This document shows positions 46,727 through 59,206 of a stretch of DNA of 64,000 bases, in pieces (within the stretch, counting starts at the first letter, position 1; each line of letters starts with the position of its first letter). Where the stretch lies: positions 15,790,255 through 15,854,254 of the forward strand of contig NC_087173.1 in assembly GCF_035594125.1 (NCBI RefSeq), given 5' to 3'. Made by a program: the position numbers and the translations under genes. Origin of the DNA: Scylla paramamosain. Lineage: Eukaryota; Arthropoda; Malacostraca; Decapoda; Portunidae. The notes beneath the pieces are model-generated. The model made no database searches, was not told the DNA's origin, and worked only from the letters and a program-made list of their open reading frames with translations.

Positions 46727-48038
46727 TTACTTCGGCAAATCACTTGTCTGCTAGATGGTGCCGTTCACATGAGATTTTAAAGTCATGTGGGTGTTGTATG
46801 TAAAGGGTTCTGTCAAATTTCACATTTTGTAAATAGGTGTAAATAAAAGTTCCTATTACAAAAACCCAATTGTCATTTATGAAAATAGAACATGATTTTT
46901 ACTGCTGATAACATTTCAAACCTTACATTATACTGAGCCTGGCACTGCTTCTTGAAAAAGGGTCTATTTCCCCTTGTATATCCTTATTATAATATTTAGC
47001 AAATGTGGCTTCCTGTGTCCAACCAGCTTTTGCCATGATGGTGGCAATAGGCACATCCAGTGCCTTGGCCTTAGACACTGACACAGGTCTAATACTACCT
47101 GCTGTGTACCTCTTGGTATCAATCCCACACTTACATAACATGGTCTTAAGCCACCTTGCCACCATGTCCTTAGAAACACCCCTATGGGGTTTTATATAAC
47201 TTATGAGTAGTCTCCCATCTGCATTTCCAGATTCTGTCCTTAGCCTCTCAGTTCTTTCTATATATTCTTTCATAGCCTTAACTACACACAATCTGTAATC
47301 CTGAGGATAAGCATTAAATACAATAGTACGAACATTAAATTTTGGCCTGCATTGCTTGATGTTACCTCCTAACAAAACTGAAACAGATTCTTCTCCAAAT
47401 GCCATATTCACCAACAATAAGTGCAAAGTTTGGATCCTGGCTGCTTGTGTCATTGCCATCAGCATCACCATTTTTAGCGATAAGTCTTTCAGTGTTAGGC
47501 TGTGTAGTGGTTCCATGAGTCTTATCTTTTGTAATACAAGTTTCACATCCCAGGTCGTTGCGTACCTGGGTGTAGAAGGGCGTAAGTTGAAGACTCCCCG
47601 CAGAAATCTGTTGACAAGTGGGTGATTGCCCGCTCTGCAGCCTTCCACCATAATTCCTATTGCAGATAGAGTCCCTCTCGCCGTGTTAATGCTTTCATAA
47701 CCCACATTCCTTTGAAAGTTACGAGACAGAAAGTTTAACCCGTAAATACCGAGGAGCCGCCCGGGAGGCTGGACCGTGGAGAACCGAGGAGCCGCCCGGG
47801 CGGCATTATGTTCGACCCCACACAAAAACTGCGCCAGACTTGGCAACACTTTCAAACTTGATGTAGGAGGTAGCCCTACTATGGAACACTGTCTCCAGTA
47901 TGATAAGTTGCCAGTTAGTGCTTTCAAGTGTGCATGAGCGTCAGTCACAATTAGCCTCTTGACAGGGCCAATCTACACACTGCATTGTCTCGCTTTTCGT
48001 GGTATAACTGAACTATATTGAGACCTAGAAACTCAATA

Positions 48039-48266
48039 ATGGCACGAAAAGCTAAGAGAAAGTTGACATTTTCGAGTGACATTGAATCTGATGCTCCAGC
48101 AACAAAGAAATTTGTCAAAGTGATGAGGGTGGTGAAAATGGAGGCATCGTGGGTGGTCGCTCTCGCACTCGCTCTCCTGTTACCCGATCAGGTGCTGATC
48201 CACCACCACCACCACCACGATCACAGCAAAGAAAGATACAGCAAAGAAACAATAAACAAGAAATGA
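48039..48266 (+). pseudogene. Possible piggyBac transposase N-terminal remnant
   Basis: MARKAKRKLTFSSDIESDAP, then a frame that turns hydrophobic and ends in a His run coded by CCACC repeats. A frame change after KKFVKV would give an acidic/Gly and Arg/Ser-rich stretch (ENGGIVGGRSRTRSPVTRS) more in keeping with a transposase N-terminus. Identification rests on position inside a TTAA element and on the Ser/Asp-rich start; no catalytic domain is present. Confidence 0.4.
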
Positions 48267-48681
48267 ACTATGGGGAGTTGAACAACATAGACTATAACCC
48301 GTTATCGCACTGAGACGCAGGAGTTGCCAGAGCCCCACATTCCTCAGTACGTACCGCTCTCAGATGACAGCCCTCAACCCTCCCTCCCTCCATCCCTACT
48401 GTACTGTACTCCACAATCAAACAGTCATGTCTACATCCTCCAACATTATATTATTATTATCATTATTGTACTTGCTTTTTATCTTTTTTTTATTTTACCT
48501 ATTCTCTCTTTTATTTTACATAATCTTCCAATTTGTAGAGGATGCTTGTGTGTAGCCACTTCAGGGGATTTACTCTCTGATGCGATGACAACCTACCTAT
48601 CTCTCCCTCTGTCCATCTCTCCCTCTGTGGGTGGGTGGGAGGATGTATGACCCTGAAATCTGAGACTGTCCCTGACCTTGA

Positions 48682-48841
<160 letters not shown>

Positions 48842-49083
48842 CCTCTTCTACTGATGCGCGGGAGTTTCCAGGCGCCGCCATTCTCCAACTACTGGCGAAT
48901 ATTGTGAAAGAACCAGGTTGAGTTGGGCAAAAAAAAAATACACCTGCTGATGTATCTACACATGCACTACCGAATAAACGTATTTCCAAGTCAATCTGCA
49001 AATGTCGATTTTTTCCCAATTAATCAGGCACGAGAGATGACTGAATTCCGGGGGTGCTCGGATTTAACGGGTTAATATATCTG

Positions 49084-50912
49084 CTATAGATGGTGCAATG
49101 GGATTAATGTTCCCTCTACTACAAAAGAGTGTCCACCTCTTGATGTGAGTGTTGTATTGTCTACCTGTTGCTGGTTTCCAAGAGGCCATAATGATTTCCG
49201 TACCTTCTTTAGATATGCCACGTTCTCCAAGTTGTTTCCGGACAACTGACAAGCCATCAAATTTGTGTGTTTCATTATTGGGTGTTCCTCAGCAGTTGAC
49301 GGATGCATTAGCACATTTTTCCTTCTCTGTATGACCCGAGGGTCGTCTACTAGCATCCGAAGGAGTACCCCCATCCACGGTTGTGATGGCCAAAGTGGCA
49401 CTATGATCCATCCTCTGGTCCTTTCCTCCCTTAACTTCAGCAGACATCTAGAGATCAGAGAGAAGGGAGGAAAGAGGTAAACCAATTTAAATTTAGCCCA
49501 CGGAATTGTAACTGCATCAATATATGCAGCCTCTGGATCTGGTGTCCATGCACAGAATGGAGTCATTTGTTTGTTCAAACATGAAGCGAATAGGTCTATA
49601 CAAGGATTCCCAAATATAGAACACAATTCCTTAAATATCATCTCATTCAGCTGCCACTCATGTCCGTCATTAAAGCAACGTGATGCCTCGTCGGCCATGA
49701 CGTTACATTTGCCTGGTATGTGGGAAGCTGTCAGCCATACCCCATTACTAAGACACCATTCCCAGATGTTCCTACTAATGTCATCACAAACTATTGACTT
49801 AACACCTCCCATCTCATTCACGTAATTAATCGCTGTGGTGTTATCACATAACACCCTGACGTGTAAACCTCTAAGGAGATGTGTAAAAGATCTCAATGAG
49901 AATAACATAGCCAATAATTCACGCATTAATGTGCGAACGCACCTCTTCAGGGGACCATCTGCCATTGGTAGTGATGCTATTTTGGCAACCTGCCCATCCT
50001 AGATTTTAAGCATCTGTGAACAACTCAGTATCTGGTGCATTTCTGAATATTTTCCTGTTTTGATTCTCCAATTCCTTAATCCACCAGTTTAAATCTGTTC
50101 TAATCTCCTCTGTAATGTTCATCCATCTATTAAAGTCTCCACATGCCTCTTCCAAAGCCTTGATCTTTGCTCTTTCCATCCTCCTATAGTGCATCTTCCC
50201 CATCTCTACAGCTGGGATTGCTGCCACCAGCAGGCCAATCACTCTTGTCACAATTCTAATTTTTTCTTTGTCTATTGACTAAAAGAGAGCAATGCTGTAT
50301 AATCTCATCCCTCCTACACGCCGGCAAGGTAACTGTCATGGCCACCAAATCTATCACGTTACCTAAATACTCAATACGCGTAGTGGGACTTAAAACAGAT
50401 TTCTCCACATTTATGCAGAAACCTACACTCTGCAACAACTGAATGTTGTCATTCATGCAATCAAAACATCTCGGCAAAGAGCTACTATACAGAAGCGTAT
50501 CATCAATATAACTAGTGATGTTGTGGCTTTTATGCCTAAGTGTAGAGAAAACTGGCTTCAGAAGTTTTGTAAATAGACGAGGACCATCCGAAAACCTGTT
50601 AGGTAGACATGTGAACTGGTAAATCTTATCCAACCATCTAAAACACAGATATTTTTGTTGTTCCTCTGCAATTTTTACTGAATAATAGGCTTTTTTAAGG
50701 TCTATAGAAGCCATATAATCTCCTTGACTAAGCAACTGTAATACTTGTTCAAAATTTTCCATTTTAAAATGAGTATATTCTACATGCCTGTTCAGTTTTT
50801 CAAGATTTAACACCATCCTATAATCCCCCGTCTTATTCTTCCTCAGAAAAACTGGTGAAAGTATTTGTTGATCCTGTCCATGTGTCTCTATGATGGCCTT
50901 TATCTCTAACAA
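49084..50912 (-). pseudogene. DIRS reverse transcriptase and RNase H
   Basis: RT core 50912-50256: LSPVFLRKNKTGDYRMVLNL, ENFEQVLQLLSQGDYMASID (first Asp), LFTKLLKPV, and SYIDDTLLYSS (YIDD catalytic box). A frameshift in an A-run near 50257 leads to 50251-50006 (WMNITEEIRTDLNWWIKELE, TDA then stop). After another shift 49965-49084 gives RNase H (MRELLAMLFSLRSFTHLLRG, VLCDNTTAINYVNEMGG, ASHIPGKCNVMADEASR) and the DIRS-typical downstream block (CIDLFASCLNKQMTPFCAW, AYIDAVTIPWAKF, IIVPLWPSQPWMGVLL). At least one stop and two frameshifts. Confidence 0.88.
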
Positions 50913-50924
50913 TTTTTTAACCTC

Positions 50925-51173
50925 CTAATGCATAATCAGTTTATCTTCCTCACTAAAGACATACTGTATATCCTCTCTAAATAAATATCCGATATTAGCT
51001 TCATCTATATTCAGATGACAATGTTCCACCATATCCAAAATGAACAGGTCACTTGTAATCACACGCCATTTATTGATAAACTTGTGAAGTTGCCCAGCCT
51101 CAAATTGTTCTTTCACCTGGGTTAATGCCGGGGGATATGTTGACCCCGGCCTCTCACGTTTTTTGTTGTCCAA
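50925..51173 (-). pseudogene. DIRS RT N-terminal part
   Basis: The - strand frame includes LHKFINKWRVITSDLFILDM, the region that precedes the RT palm in DIRS elements (a W...T.D.W/F.L.iV pattern). It ends at a TAG (50925) in the same frame as the RT core, so it is one polyprotein broken by a single amber codon (..KLIMH stop EVKKLLEIKA..). It overlaps the end of the gag-like frame. Confidence 0.78.
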
Positions 51174-52380
51174 GCTTGAGCAGGGTAGGAGCGCCTGTGT
51201 TCACCACTGGAGGGCATCCTGCGAAAACCATACGGCTGATATCTGGATGGGAATCCAAAGGAGGAGGCCTTGGCAAAAAAGTTACATTGTTTACCTCCAC
51301 CAAATCTGCCACTGATTGCAGTCCAAGATGTAGGCTTCTTAAAAGTGAACTTGGTTTTCAGCCTTTCTGCCTCCTCAATATTACTGGTGGCTTGTGACAG
51401 GTCATCCCCAAACAATAGACCCGTCATGGGAGCCTTGTCAGCACACAAATGAGAATATTTGGGATTAATGTCCCTCTTTATGATATGTCGCCTGTTCAAG
51501 TTATTTCTGTAGTGGGCATTACCCAATAATGCTAATGTACCATTGAGCATGGCCAACTCATTTGCAATAATTTGGTGCTCTTCATCACGTGCCACCTTGT
51601 CTAGCACAGTAAGTGATTTTACAACAATAGTAGCTGCCTTGGTAATATCTTTTTTCCCACTTCCTTTAAGTGGAAGTCTGCCTTCTTTGCCTCTGCAGGC
51701 AGTGCATCCAGGACCTGTGGGTTGCAATCCATTTGAGTTAATGCATGGCAGTTATTTGGTCTAAATGTCACCTCATCCTCTACAATGGCTTTGTAATCTT
51801 CCTGCCTCATGCCATTAATAAACAGGTGGTTCACCATTGCAGCAATTTCCTTGTCAAGTTCTTTTGAGACAGTTTCCATGAGTCCATAATTCTTAGCACC
51901 TTGTAACAATATACTATCATGAGGAACATCCCTCTGGATTTCCTCTTCCTCATCACTGTCCTCCCTCAGTGGAGTTCTAAATCCAGAAAATCCTGCCTGT
52001 GATTCCTGAGAATCAGGCATCAAAGTATTATTTGACACCTACAGGGGAGCATTGTTATGAACTGCTTTTGACTTCACAGCCCCATTTTCCTTCTTAAGCT
52101 TGTCCATGTCTTTCCTCAACTCAGTCAAAGCATCCATAATCATGCCCAAAGAAGGCGCATTGCTGTCTTCACCAGCTTTTGGAGAAGGGGAAGGTGACCA
52201 AGAGTAACTTAACCTCTCATGACGAGAACGGCTCTTAGATCTGGATCTTTCTTCATGTTTACTTCCCTTGTGTAGTCCCTTTACCTTAGCTGAGGTGCAT
52301 GGCATGCTGGTAGTTCTGAATCTCTCAGGACTGGGGCAAGCATCAGAAGACGTCCTAGACATGGCGGCTAATGTTAACAA
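51122..52380 (-). pseudogene. DIRS gag-like protein
   Basis: The frame 52380-52039 is a Ser/Arg/Lys-rich start (ERSRSKSRSRHERLSYSWSP) plus a short coiled coil (MDALTELRKDMDKLKKENGA). An in-frame TAG at 52039 separates it from 52038-51619 (SNNTLMPDSQESQAGF, KELDKEIAAMVNHLFINGMR). A frameshift around 51690-51660 leads to 51727-51122, with LLGNAHYRNNLNRRHIIKRD, YSHLCADKAPMTGLLFGDDL and AERLKTKF, the conserved C-terminal block of DIRS gag-like proteins. It ends in a Gly/Arg/Phe-rich stretch, probably nucleic-acid binding. Confidence 0.75.
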
Positions 52381-52589
52381 GATGCCACCCCTTTTAACAG
52401 CAGTTCCTTTTATAACCCCACAGGTGCCTTAACCTCACACACAGGGTAACTTTAAATCAAAAACTCCTTCCTTATAATAATCTGGGAAGTCAAATGCCCC
52501 CAGGCTTGTGAATAAGGCAATATTCCTCTTGCCCCAATAATGGGTAACAAGATGGAACCATCTCGCACCTATGTCGGCTCACGAGAGTG

Positions 52590-52870
52590 CCCAAATATTG
52601 TTATATATATATATATATATATATATAGCATAAAATATTTGCCAATAATCTGCCTTATACCAAGTAACGGATATCATATAACCAATAATCCGCCCTTATA
52701 CAAGGTAACGGATATTTATAGTCCATAATCCGCCCTTAAATCAGGTAACGGATTCAAGTAGGCAACACTCCGCCCTTATCAGGTAACGGATATCCATAGG
52801 CAATACTCCGCCCTATAATCAGGTAACGGATAACTAAAGACAATATTCCACCCTTATAACAGGTAATGGA
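52590..52870. repeat. Tandem repeat in DIRS leader
   Basis: After a short TA repeat (52603-52627) a unit of about 45-50 bp with core 'ccgcccttat' and 'caggtaacggat' is repeated about six times, decaying toward the 5' end of the element. It lies between the DIRS terminal repeat and the gag start, where an untranslated leader or promoter would be. Confidence 0.88.
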
Positions 52871-53070
52871 AATCATAATACACAATCCAAACAAGAAAAC
52901 TGTAATATTCCTATCACTCCTCGATAACAGAAGTCGTAACAACAGAACAGGAGGCGCGACCGACGTCCGACTTGTGCGGTGTCTGCGTAGTAACTGACTG
53001 TGTGGCAAAGTGTAGTGTATCTCATGTGAACAGCATCATCTAGCAGACAAGTGATTTGCTGAAGTAAAAT

Positions 53071-53360
53071 TGGTATTCAGGAAATGAAGTAGCAAAGTGG
53101 AGCACACATCATAAGCAAGGAGATGTACAAAAACAAGAGTTTGTATTCAGCACATGGAGTAGCATAACAGGAAAAAAAGCAACAGCAGCCTTACAAAGAA
53201 TACATTACAGGCAAAGAAAAATAAAATTACAAACCTTAGAAAGAACCTTGTCAATATTTGTGAAAAAAAAAGTCAGTGATCTAATTGTCCCTTTCCTCCT
53301 CCCTGTCTGCTCTTTATTTTTCCACTTGAAAGTGTAACACATTCTTAATTTGATATTGTT
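53071..53360. other. Short region without gene
   Basis: Flank of the DIRS element. 'tattcaggaaatgaagtagc' and 'tattcagcacatggagtagc' (53093 and 53144) form a diverged tandem pair. No coding sequence. Confidence 0.4.
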
Positions 53361-54860
53361 TTTTTTTTTTTTTTGATGTAAGAGGGCCACTGGCCAAGAT
53401 CGAAAAAAAAAATATATAATAAAAAAAAAAAGGCCCACTTAAATACCAGTTCCCAGAGTAATGTCAAATAGAATGATCAGATAGCAGAGGATAAGTGTCT
53501 TGAAACCTCCCTCTTGAAAGGGTCCAAGTTATAGGAAGGAGGAAATGCTGAAGTAGGTAAGGAATTACAGTTTACCAGAGAGAGGGATGAATGATTGAGA
53601 ATACTGGTTAACCTGCATTAGAGAGGTGAACAGAATAGGGGTGAGAGAAAGAAGAAGTCTTGTGCAACAAGGCCACAGGAAAAGGGGAGGCATGCATCAG
53701 AAAAGCAGTTAGCATGAAAAATAATGACAGAAGATAGCAAGAGATGCAACTTTGCAGCAATGAGAGAGAGGCTGAAAAGTCAGTTAGAAGAGAGTACATG
53801 ATAAGATGAAATGCTTTGATTCAACCTTGTCTAAAAGAGCAGTATGAGTGGAATCTCCCTCGATACATGTGAAGCATACTCCATACATGGACAGATAAGA
53901 TCCGTGTTCAGAGTTAGCAGTTGGGAGGGTGAGAAAAATTGGCAGAGACAACACAGAATGCTTAACATTAGAGAAGCTGTTTTAGGTAGAGATGAGATGT
54001 GAAGTTTCCAGTTTAGATTATAAGTAAAGGACTGACCAAAGATGTTCAGTATAGAAGAGGGGGATAATTGAATGTCATTGAAGAGGAGGTTGTGTTGAGC
54101 TGATAGATGGAGGAACTGAATTTTGAGGCATTAAGCAACACTTAAGTTTGCTCTGCTCCAATCAGAAATTTTAGAGTTCAAAAGTCAAGTATTCTGTGGC
54201 TTCCCTGCATGAACTGTTTACTTCCTGAAGTTGCACAACTATGAAAAGATGTGAAAAAGTGAAGGGTGATATCATCAGCATAGGAATGGATAGGACAAGA
54301 AGTTTAGTTTAGAAGATCATTGATGAATAATAGGAAGAGAGTGGGTGACAGGGCAGAACCCTAAGGAAGTCCATTGTTAATAGACTTAGGGGAAGAAAAA
54401 AGTGACTGTATAACCAAAGCAGCAACAAAATGTTCAGAGAGGAAACTTGAGATGAAGTTACAGAGAAGCCATAGGAGGGTAGTCTGGAAATCAAAACTTT
54501 GTGCAAGATTCTATCAAAAGCTTTTGATATGTCTGAGGCAACAGCAAAAGCTTCACCAAAATCCCCAAAAGAGGATGACCAAGACTGTAAAGAATGCCAA
54601 GTAACCAGAAGAGCAGCGTCAACAGAACTCATACTGGTGATCAGGTAGAAAGTTGTGAAGTGATAATTATTTAAGAATCTTCTTGTTGAGGATAGTTTGG
54701 GAATTTTAGAGAGGCAGGAAATTAAAGCAATTGGATGGTAGTTTGAGGGATTAGAACGGTCACCATTTTTAGGAACATGCTGAATGTAGACAAACTTTGT
54801 ATGTGAAATGAGTACTTTTGGTTAAGTGGCTGGGGAACACAAATGCAAGGGAGTCACAAA
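53361..54860 (-). mobile_element. LINE-A copy, RT palm to 3' end
   Basis: The 3' end is at 53374 ('gtaagagggccactggccaa'). Going up, the - strand covers the C-terminal region (53610-53800), the FNASKTQFLHLS-like block (54110-54140), then RT palm: SSFGDFGEAFAVASDISKAF with DRILHKVLISRLPSYGF (54590-54480). YADD is not preserved. Ends near 54860 in the fingers region (..GDRSNPSNYHPIALISCL.. in broken frame). Many frame breaks. Confidence 0.85.
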
Positions 54861-54887
54861 TTTATGATTTTCTAATAATGTATGTAA

Positions 54888-56170
54888 TAATAATGTAGGA
54901 GGCACACCAGCTAAAGGCAACAAAAATTCAATGAAAAAAAAAAAGGCCCACTGAGATGTCAGTCCCTGAATAGGATGTCCAATGTGGTAATAAAAAATTG
55001 AAGGATGTCTTGAAACTTCACTCTTGAAGGAGTTCAATTCATAGGAAGGTGGAAATGCAGAAGCTGGCAAGGAGTTTCAAAGTTTACAGAGAAAGGGATG
55101 AATGAATGAGAATACTGGCTAAGTCTTGCATTAGAGAGGTGGACAGAATAGGGGTGAGAGAAATAAGAAAGTCTTGTGCAGCAAGACCATGGAAGGAGGG
55201 GAGGCATGCAGTTAGCAAGATCAGAAAACCAATTAGCATGAAAATAGTAGTAGAAGGTAGCAAGAGATGCAACACTGCAGCAATGAGAAAGATGCTGAAA
55301 ACAGTCAGTTACAGGAGAGGAGTTGATGAGATGAAAAGCTTTTGATTCCACCTTGTCTAGAAGAGTGGTATGAGTGGAACCCCTGAGGAGAGATTGAAGC
55401 AATAGGACAAGATACAGATATGAGACTGTGATTGGAGGAGCCCAATGGAGAAGACAGGGTAGCAGCTTAAGCAGAAAGATTAGAGGTTAGAAAAAGGTCA
55501 AGAATGTTGGGCATATCTCCAAGACAGTCAGGAATACAAGTAGGGTGTTGCACCAGTTGCTATAGGTTGGGAAGGATAGCAAAGTTAAAAGGTAGTTCAC
55601 CAGGATGGTTACTGAAGGAAGAGTAAAGCCAAAGCTGGTGGTGAACATTGATGTCTCCAAGAGTGGAGATCTCCATAAAAGGGAAGAGAGTCAGAATGAG
55701 TTCCACTTTGGAAGTTTAGTAGTCAAGGAATTTCTTATAGTCAGAGGAGTTAGGTGAGAGATATACAGCACAGATAAATTTAGCTTGAGAGTGACTCTGT
55801 AGTTGTAGCCAGATGGAGGAAAACTTGGAAGATTCAAGAGCATGGGTACAAGAGCAGGTTAAATTGTTGTGCACATAGACACAACATCCAGCTTTGGATT
55901 GAAAATGAGGATAGAGAAAGTAGGAGGGAAAAGGAAAGGGACAACTGTCAGTTGCCTCAGACTCCTGTGTTTCAGTGAGGAAAAGAAGATAAGGTTTAGT
56001 TGAGGAGAGGTGGTGTTCATATTGAAAATTTGATCTAAGACCACAAATGTTTTAGAAGTTCATGAAGAAAAGTTGACAGGTGTTAAGACATTTAGGGTTG
56101 ATACCAGAAGATCAGTCTGACGTGGAGATATTTGTGGTCCCCTCCCCAGATGGGGACTCCAAGGTTGGTG
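54888..56170 (-). mobile_element. LINE-A copy lacking the reverse transcriptase
   Basis: The 3' part (54888-55384, including the LINSSPVTDCFQHLSHC block and 3' end) is joined at 55385-55395 directly to the endonuclease (55396-56060). Compared with the copy at 35421-37935 about 1.72 kb of RT is missing, with a short GG overlap at the junction. Endonuclease pieces on the - strand include SSTKPYLLFLTETQ, LESSKFSSIWLQLQSHS and a GDINVHHQLWLYSS-like block. The upstream part to 56170 is probably leader. Confidence 0.83.
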
Positions 56171-56205
56171 TAAGAATAACCATGATAATTATAAATTTTG
56201 AGTGA

Positions 56206-56231
56206 AGGGTGTGTGTGTGTGTGTGTGTGTA

Positions 56232-56288
<57 letters not shown>
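56206..56288. repeat. (GT)n tail of LINE-B copy 9
   Basis: About 80 bp of GT interrupted once by 'atttagtg', followed directly by 'tatttatttacctagttgtg', the LINE-B 3' signature on the - strand. Confidence 0.95.
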
Positions 56289-56289
<1 letters not shown>

Positions 56290-59003
56290 TTATTTACCTA
56301 GTTGTGTTTTATGGGAAAAGACCTATACTTGTGTTGTCCCATCTCCATATCTTTTAATGTCCAACTTAGCCTTGAATCCATGTATACTTTCTCCATTTAC
56401 TATCTCCTCATCCAGACTGTTCCATACATCAATACTTCTATATGGGAAACTATACTTTTTTGACGTCTCTTCTACAAGCACTCCTCTTCAGCCTCTTCCC
56501 ATGTCCTCTAGTGTCCCATGTATCCCAGACCATTAAGTCACTCCAGTCCACCTCCTCTACTCCCTCATATGCTTTATATATTGCAATCAAGTCTCCCCTT
56601 TCTCTTCTCTTTTACAACATTGGTAGATGTAGCCTTTCCAGCCTCTCTTCATATGACAAGTCCCTGATACTTGGTACCATCTTCGTAGCTGCTCTCTGAA
56701 CTCTCTCCAACTTCCTTATATCCTTTTTCTTGTATGGTGACCACACTACTGCTGCATATTCTAGTCTAGATCTTATCAGCGACACGATCAGCTTCCTGAC
56801 CATCTCTTCATCCATATATGCAAAGACCTGCCTTATTCTTCTCAACAAGTTATAGGTTTCTCCTGTAATTTCGCTAATGTGTCTCTCTGGGGTCAGGTTC
56901 CCAGTCACTGTAACATCGAGATCATTTTCCTCCTCTGCTCCACTCAACCTTACACCATTCAACACATAATTTCCTTTTATTTACTCTTCTTGTACTTTTT
57001 CAAAATTCTATTACCTTACACTTCTTTAAATTAAATTCCATTTCCCATCTATAACTCCACTCTGATATCTTGTTCAGGTCTTCTTGTAACATTCTACAGT
57101 TCTCTGCACTCTCAACTTTCTTCAGCAACTTTGCATCATCCGCAAAAAGGCTCATGTAGCTGTTCACACTCTCCATCATATCATTTATATAGACTGCAAA
57201 CATGATTGGTGCAAGTACTGAGCCTTGGGGTACTCCACTTATGACTTCCCTCCATGATGATTTTTGATCTTTTACCACTGTTCTCATTTCTGTTTGTCAA
57301 GAAATTTTCCATCCATCTAGCAGGCCCTCCCTTGGACCACCATTATGGTTCAACTTCCACAATTTCCTGTGTGGCATTTTATCAAAGGCCTTCTTCAGGT
57401 CTAAATAAACACAATCAGCCCATCCATCTCTTTCTTGCATTATATCAACCACTCTAAAATAAAAACTCAGTAAGTTTGTAACATACGATCTCCCTCTCCT
57501 AAATCCAAATTGTTGCTTTATTATCACTTCATTTCTTTCTAAGTACTGCATCCATTTATCCTTCACCAATCTTTCACACATTTTGCACACCACACTTGTT
57601 AGAGACACAGGTCTATAGTTTAAGGGCTCCTCTTTACTACCACCTTTGTAGATTGGCACTATGTTGGCTCTCTTTCATTCAATTGGGATTCTGCTTTCAA
57701 TTAGGGAGCTTTCAATAATATTATGTATTACCCATGTCAACTCTTTTAGTATCCATCCTGACACTCCATCAGGTCCAGGAGCCTTCCTAACATCTAGTCC
57801 CTCCATCTGTTTCTGGACATCCTCTTCAGTCATTTGGATTTCCCCCAGACCCATTTCTTCACTCATCTCACTCTGCCACACAAGTGTTTTCTCTTTTGTG
57901 AATACTGATTGAAAACTCCTGTTCATTATCTCTGACAATTCAGCCGGATCCTCACACATTTGACCATTCAACTTCAATCTGCTTATTCCTTCTCTATTTT
58001 TCATTTTGCTGTTCACATATCTGAAGAATAGTTTTGGTTCCTCTTTGCATTTGTTCATAACATCTCTCATAATTTTTCCTTCCTTCTCTAATAACCCTTA
58101 CATATTCATTTCTTGTAGTTGTGTAGTTTTGCCATAGCTCCTGCATATTTTTCCTTCGCCATCTATTCCATACCATTTCCCTCTCCTCTCTAGCTATTTC
58201 ACATCTTCTATTATACCAGTCATTGTTATATCTTCTCTTTGTCTATTTTTGGTACATATCTTTTCACTCCCTCTTCATAAATATTGATGAAAGCTTCCCA
58301 CTTCTTTTGCACATTACTTGCTGTGATAAGCGTACTCCAGTCCACTTCACCGGAGTATCTCCTCATTTGTTCAAAATTTGACTTACTGTAATTAAATCTT
58401 TCACTTTTATAATCTTCACATCTACTTTCCTCTCTTTTTTCTTTAATACAAAACCTTATCATGACATGGTCGCTTTTTGCTAGTGAACAACTGTAGTTCA
58501 TGTCTTCTATAATATCTGTTTCTTTTGATAATACCAAATCAAGTCTTGATGGCTCCTCTCCTCCTCTGTATCTAGCGTTTTCCTCAACCCACTTTGTCAT
58601 AATATTGTTCATTGCCAGTTTCAGAACCTTATCTCCCCATGAGTCTTCTCCTCCTCTTGTGTTCCACTCCTCCCAATTTATCTCTTTACAATTAAAATCT
58701 CCCATTATAACAATTTTGTTGTTTTCTTTAATTTTCTTTATAAGCCATTTTTTTGTCTTACTCAGCAACTGTTCATGCTCTTGTCTATTCCAGGTCTTTG
58801 TTTTTGGTGGGACATACACCACTGTGACATATCGTAATCCCCTTCTTCCATTTATTAGTTATAAGTTTAGGCCTTCCACCAAGCCTTCTGCCTTTTCCAC
58901 ACTCTCCACCCTGATACCCTTTTTAACAAGCATCATCACTCCACCTCCTCCTTTTCCACATCTGTTTCTTATCCACATATTGTACTTTCCCCCTCCTAAA
59001 TCT
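56289..59003 (-). pseudogene. LINE-B copy 9 (endonuclease to 3' end)
   Basis: On the - strand in broken frames: endonuclease (59000-58226: GGGGVMMLVKKGI, VYVPPKTKTWNRQEHEQLLS, IVIMGDFNCKEINWEEW, LAKSDHVMI), linker (58070 on, MRDVMNKCKEEPKLFFRYVN), RT fingers (KAPGPDGVSGWILKELTW, PLNYRPVSLTSVVCKMCERL), KQQFGFRRGRSYVTNL, YLDLKKAFDKM, SGVPQGSVLAPIM (57250), LFADDAKLLKKV (57160-57120, intact) and the C-terminal region (56965-56612, YEERLERLHLP). It ends 5' at a GT/G run (59004-59031), so ORF1 is missing. Confidence 0.87.
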
Positions 59004-59154
59004 AGTGTGTGTGTGTGTGGGGGGGGGCTATATGAGAAAAATTGATTTGCAATGGAAACAGTTACTAGATTCACTCAAAGCATACCAAAATCTACTAGAA
59101 AAATGTAGTCTCATATGAAATTGTTTGATGGGTAAAAAATATAAGTTTACCAGA

Positions 59155-59206
59155 TAGGTTAGATTAGGTTATGTTTGGTCAGGTTAGGTTAGGCTGTACT
59201 AGGAAT
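59155..59206. repeat. TTAGG-like short array
   Basis: 'gataggttagattaggttat' and 'ggtcaggttaggttaggctg' are degenerate copies of GGTTA, a permutation of the arthropod telomere repeat TTAGG. Short and imperfect, so it may be an interstitial telomere-like tract or chance simple sequence. Confidence 0.6.

Noticed and set aside
48018..48266. His run (HHHHHHDH) suggesting a vector tag
   Set aside because: It arises from a short CCACCACCACC repeat in the wrong frame of a transposon remnant; no vector sequence flanks it.
52590..52870. Regularly spaced repeats resembling a CRISPR array
   Set aside because: Eukaryotic retroelement leader; whole units vary and there are no distinct spacers or cas genes.
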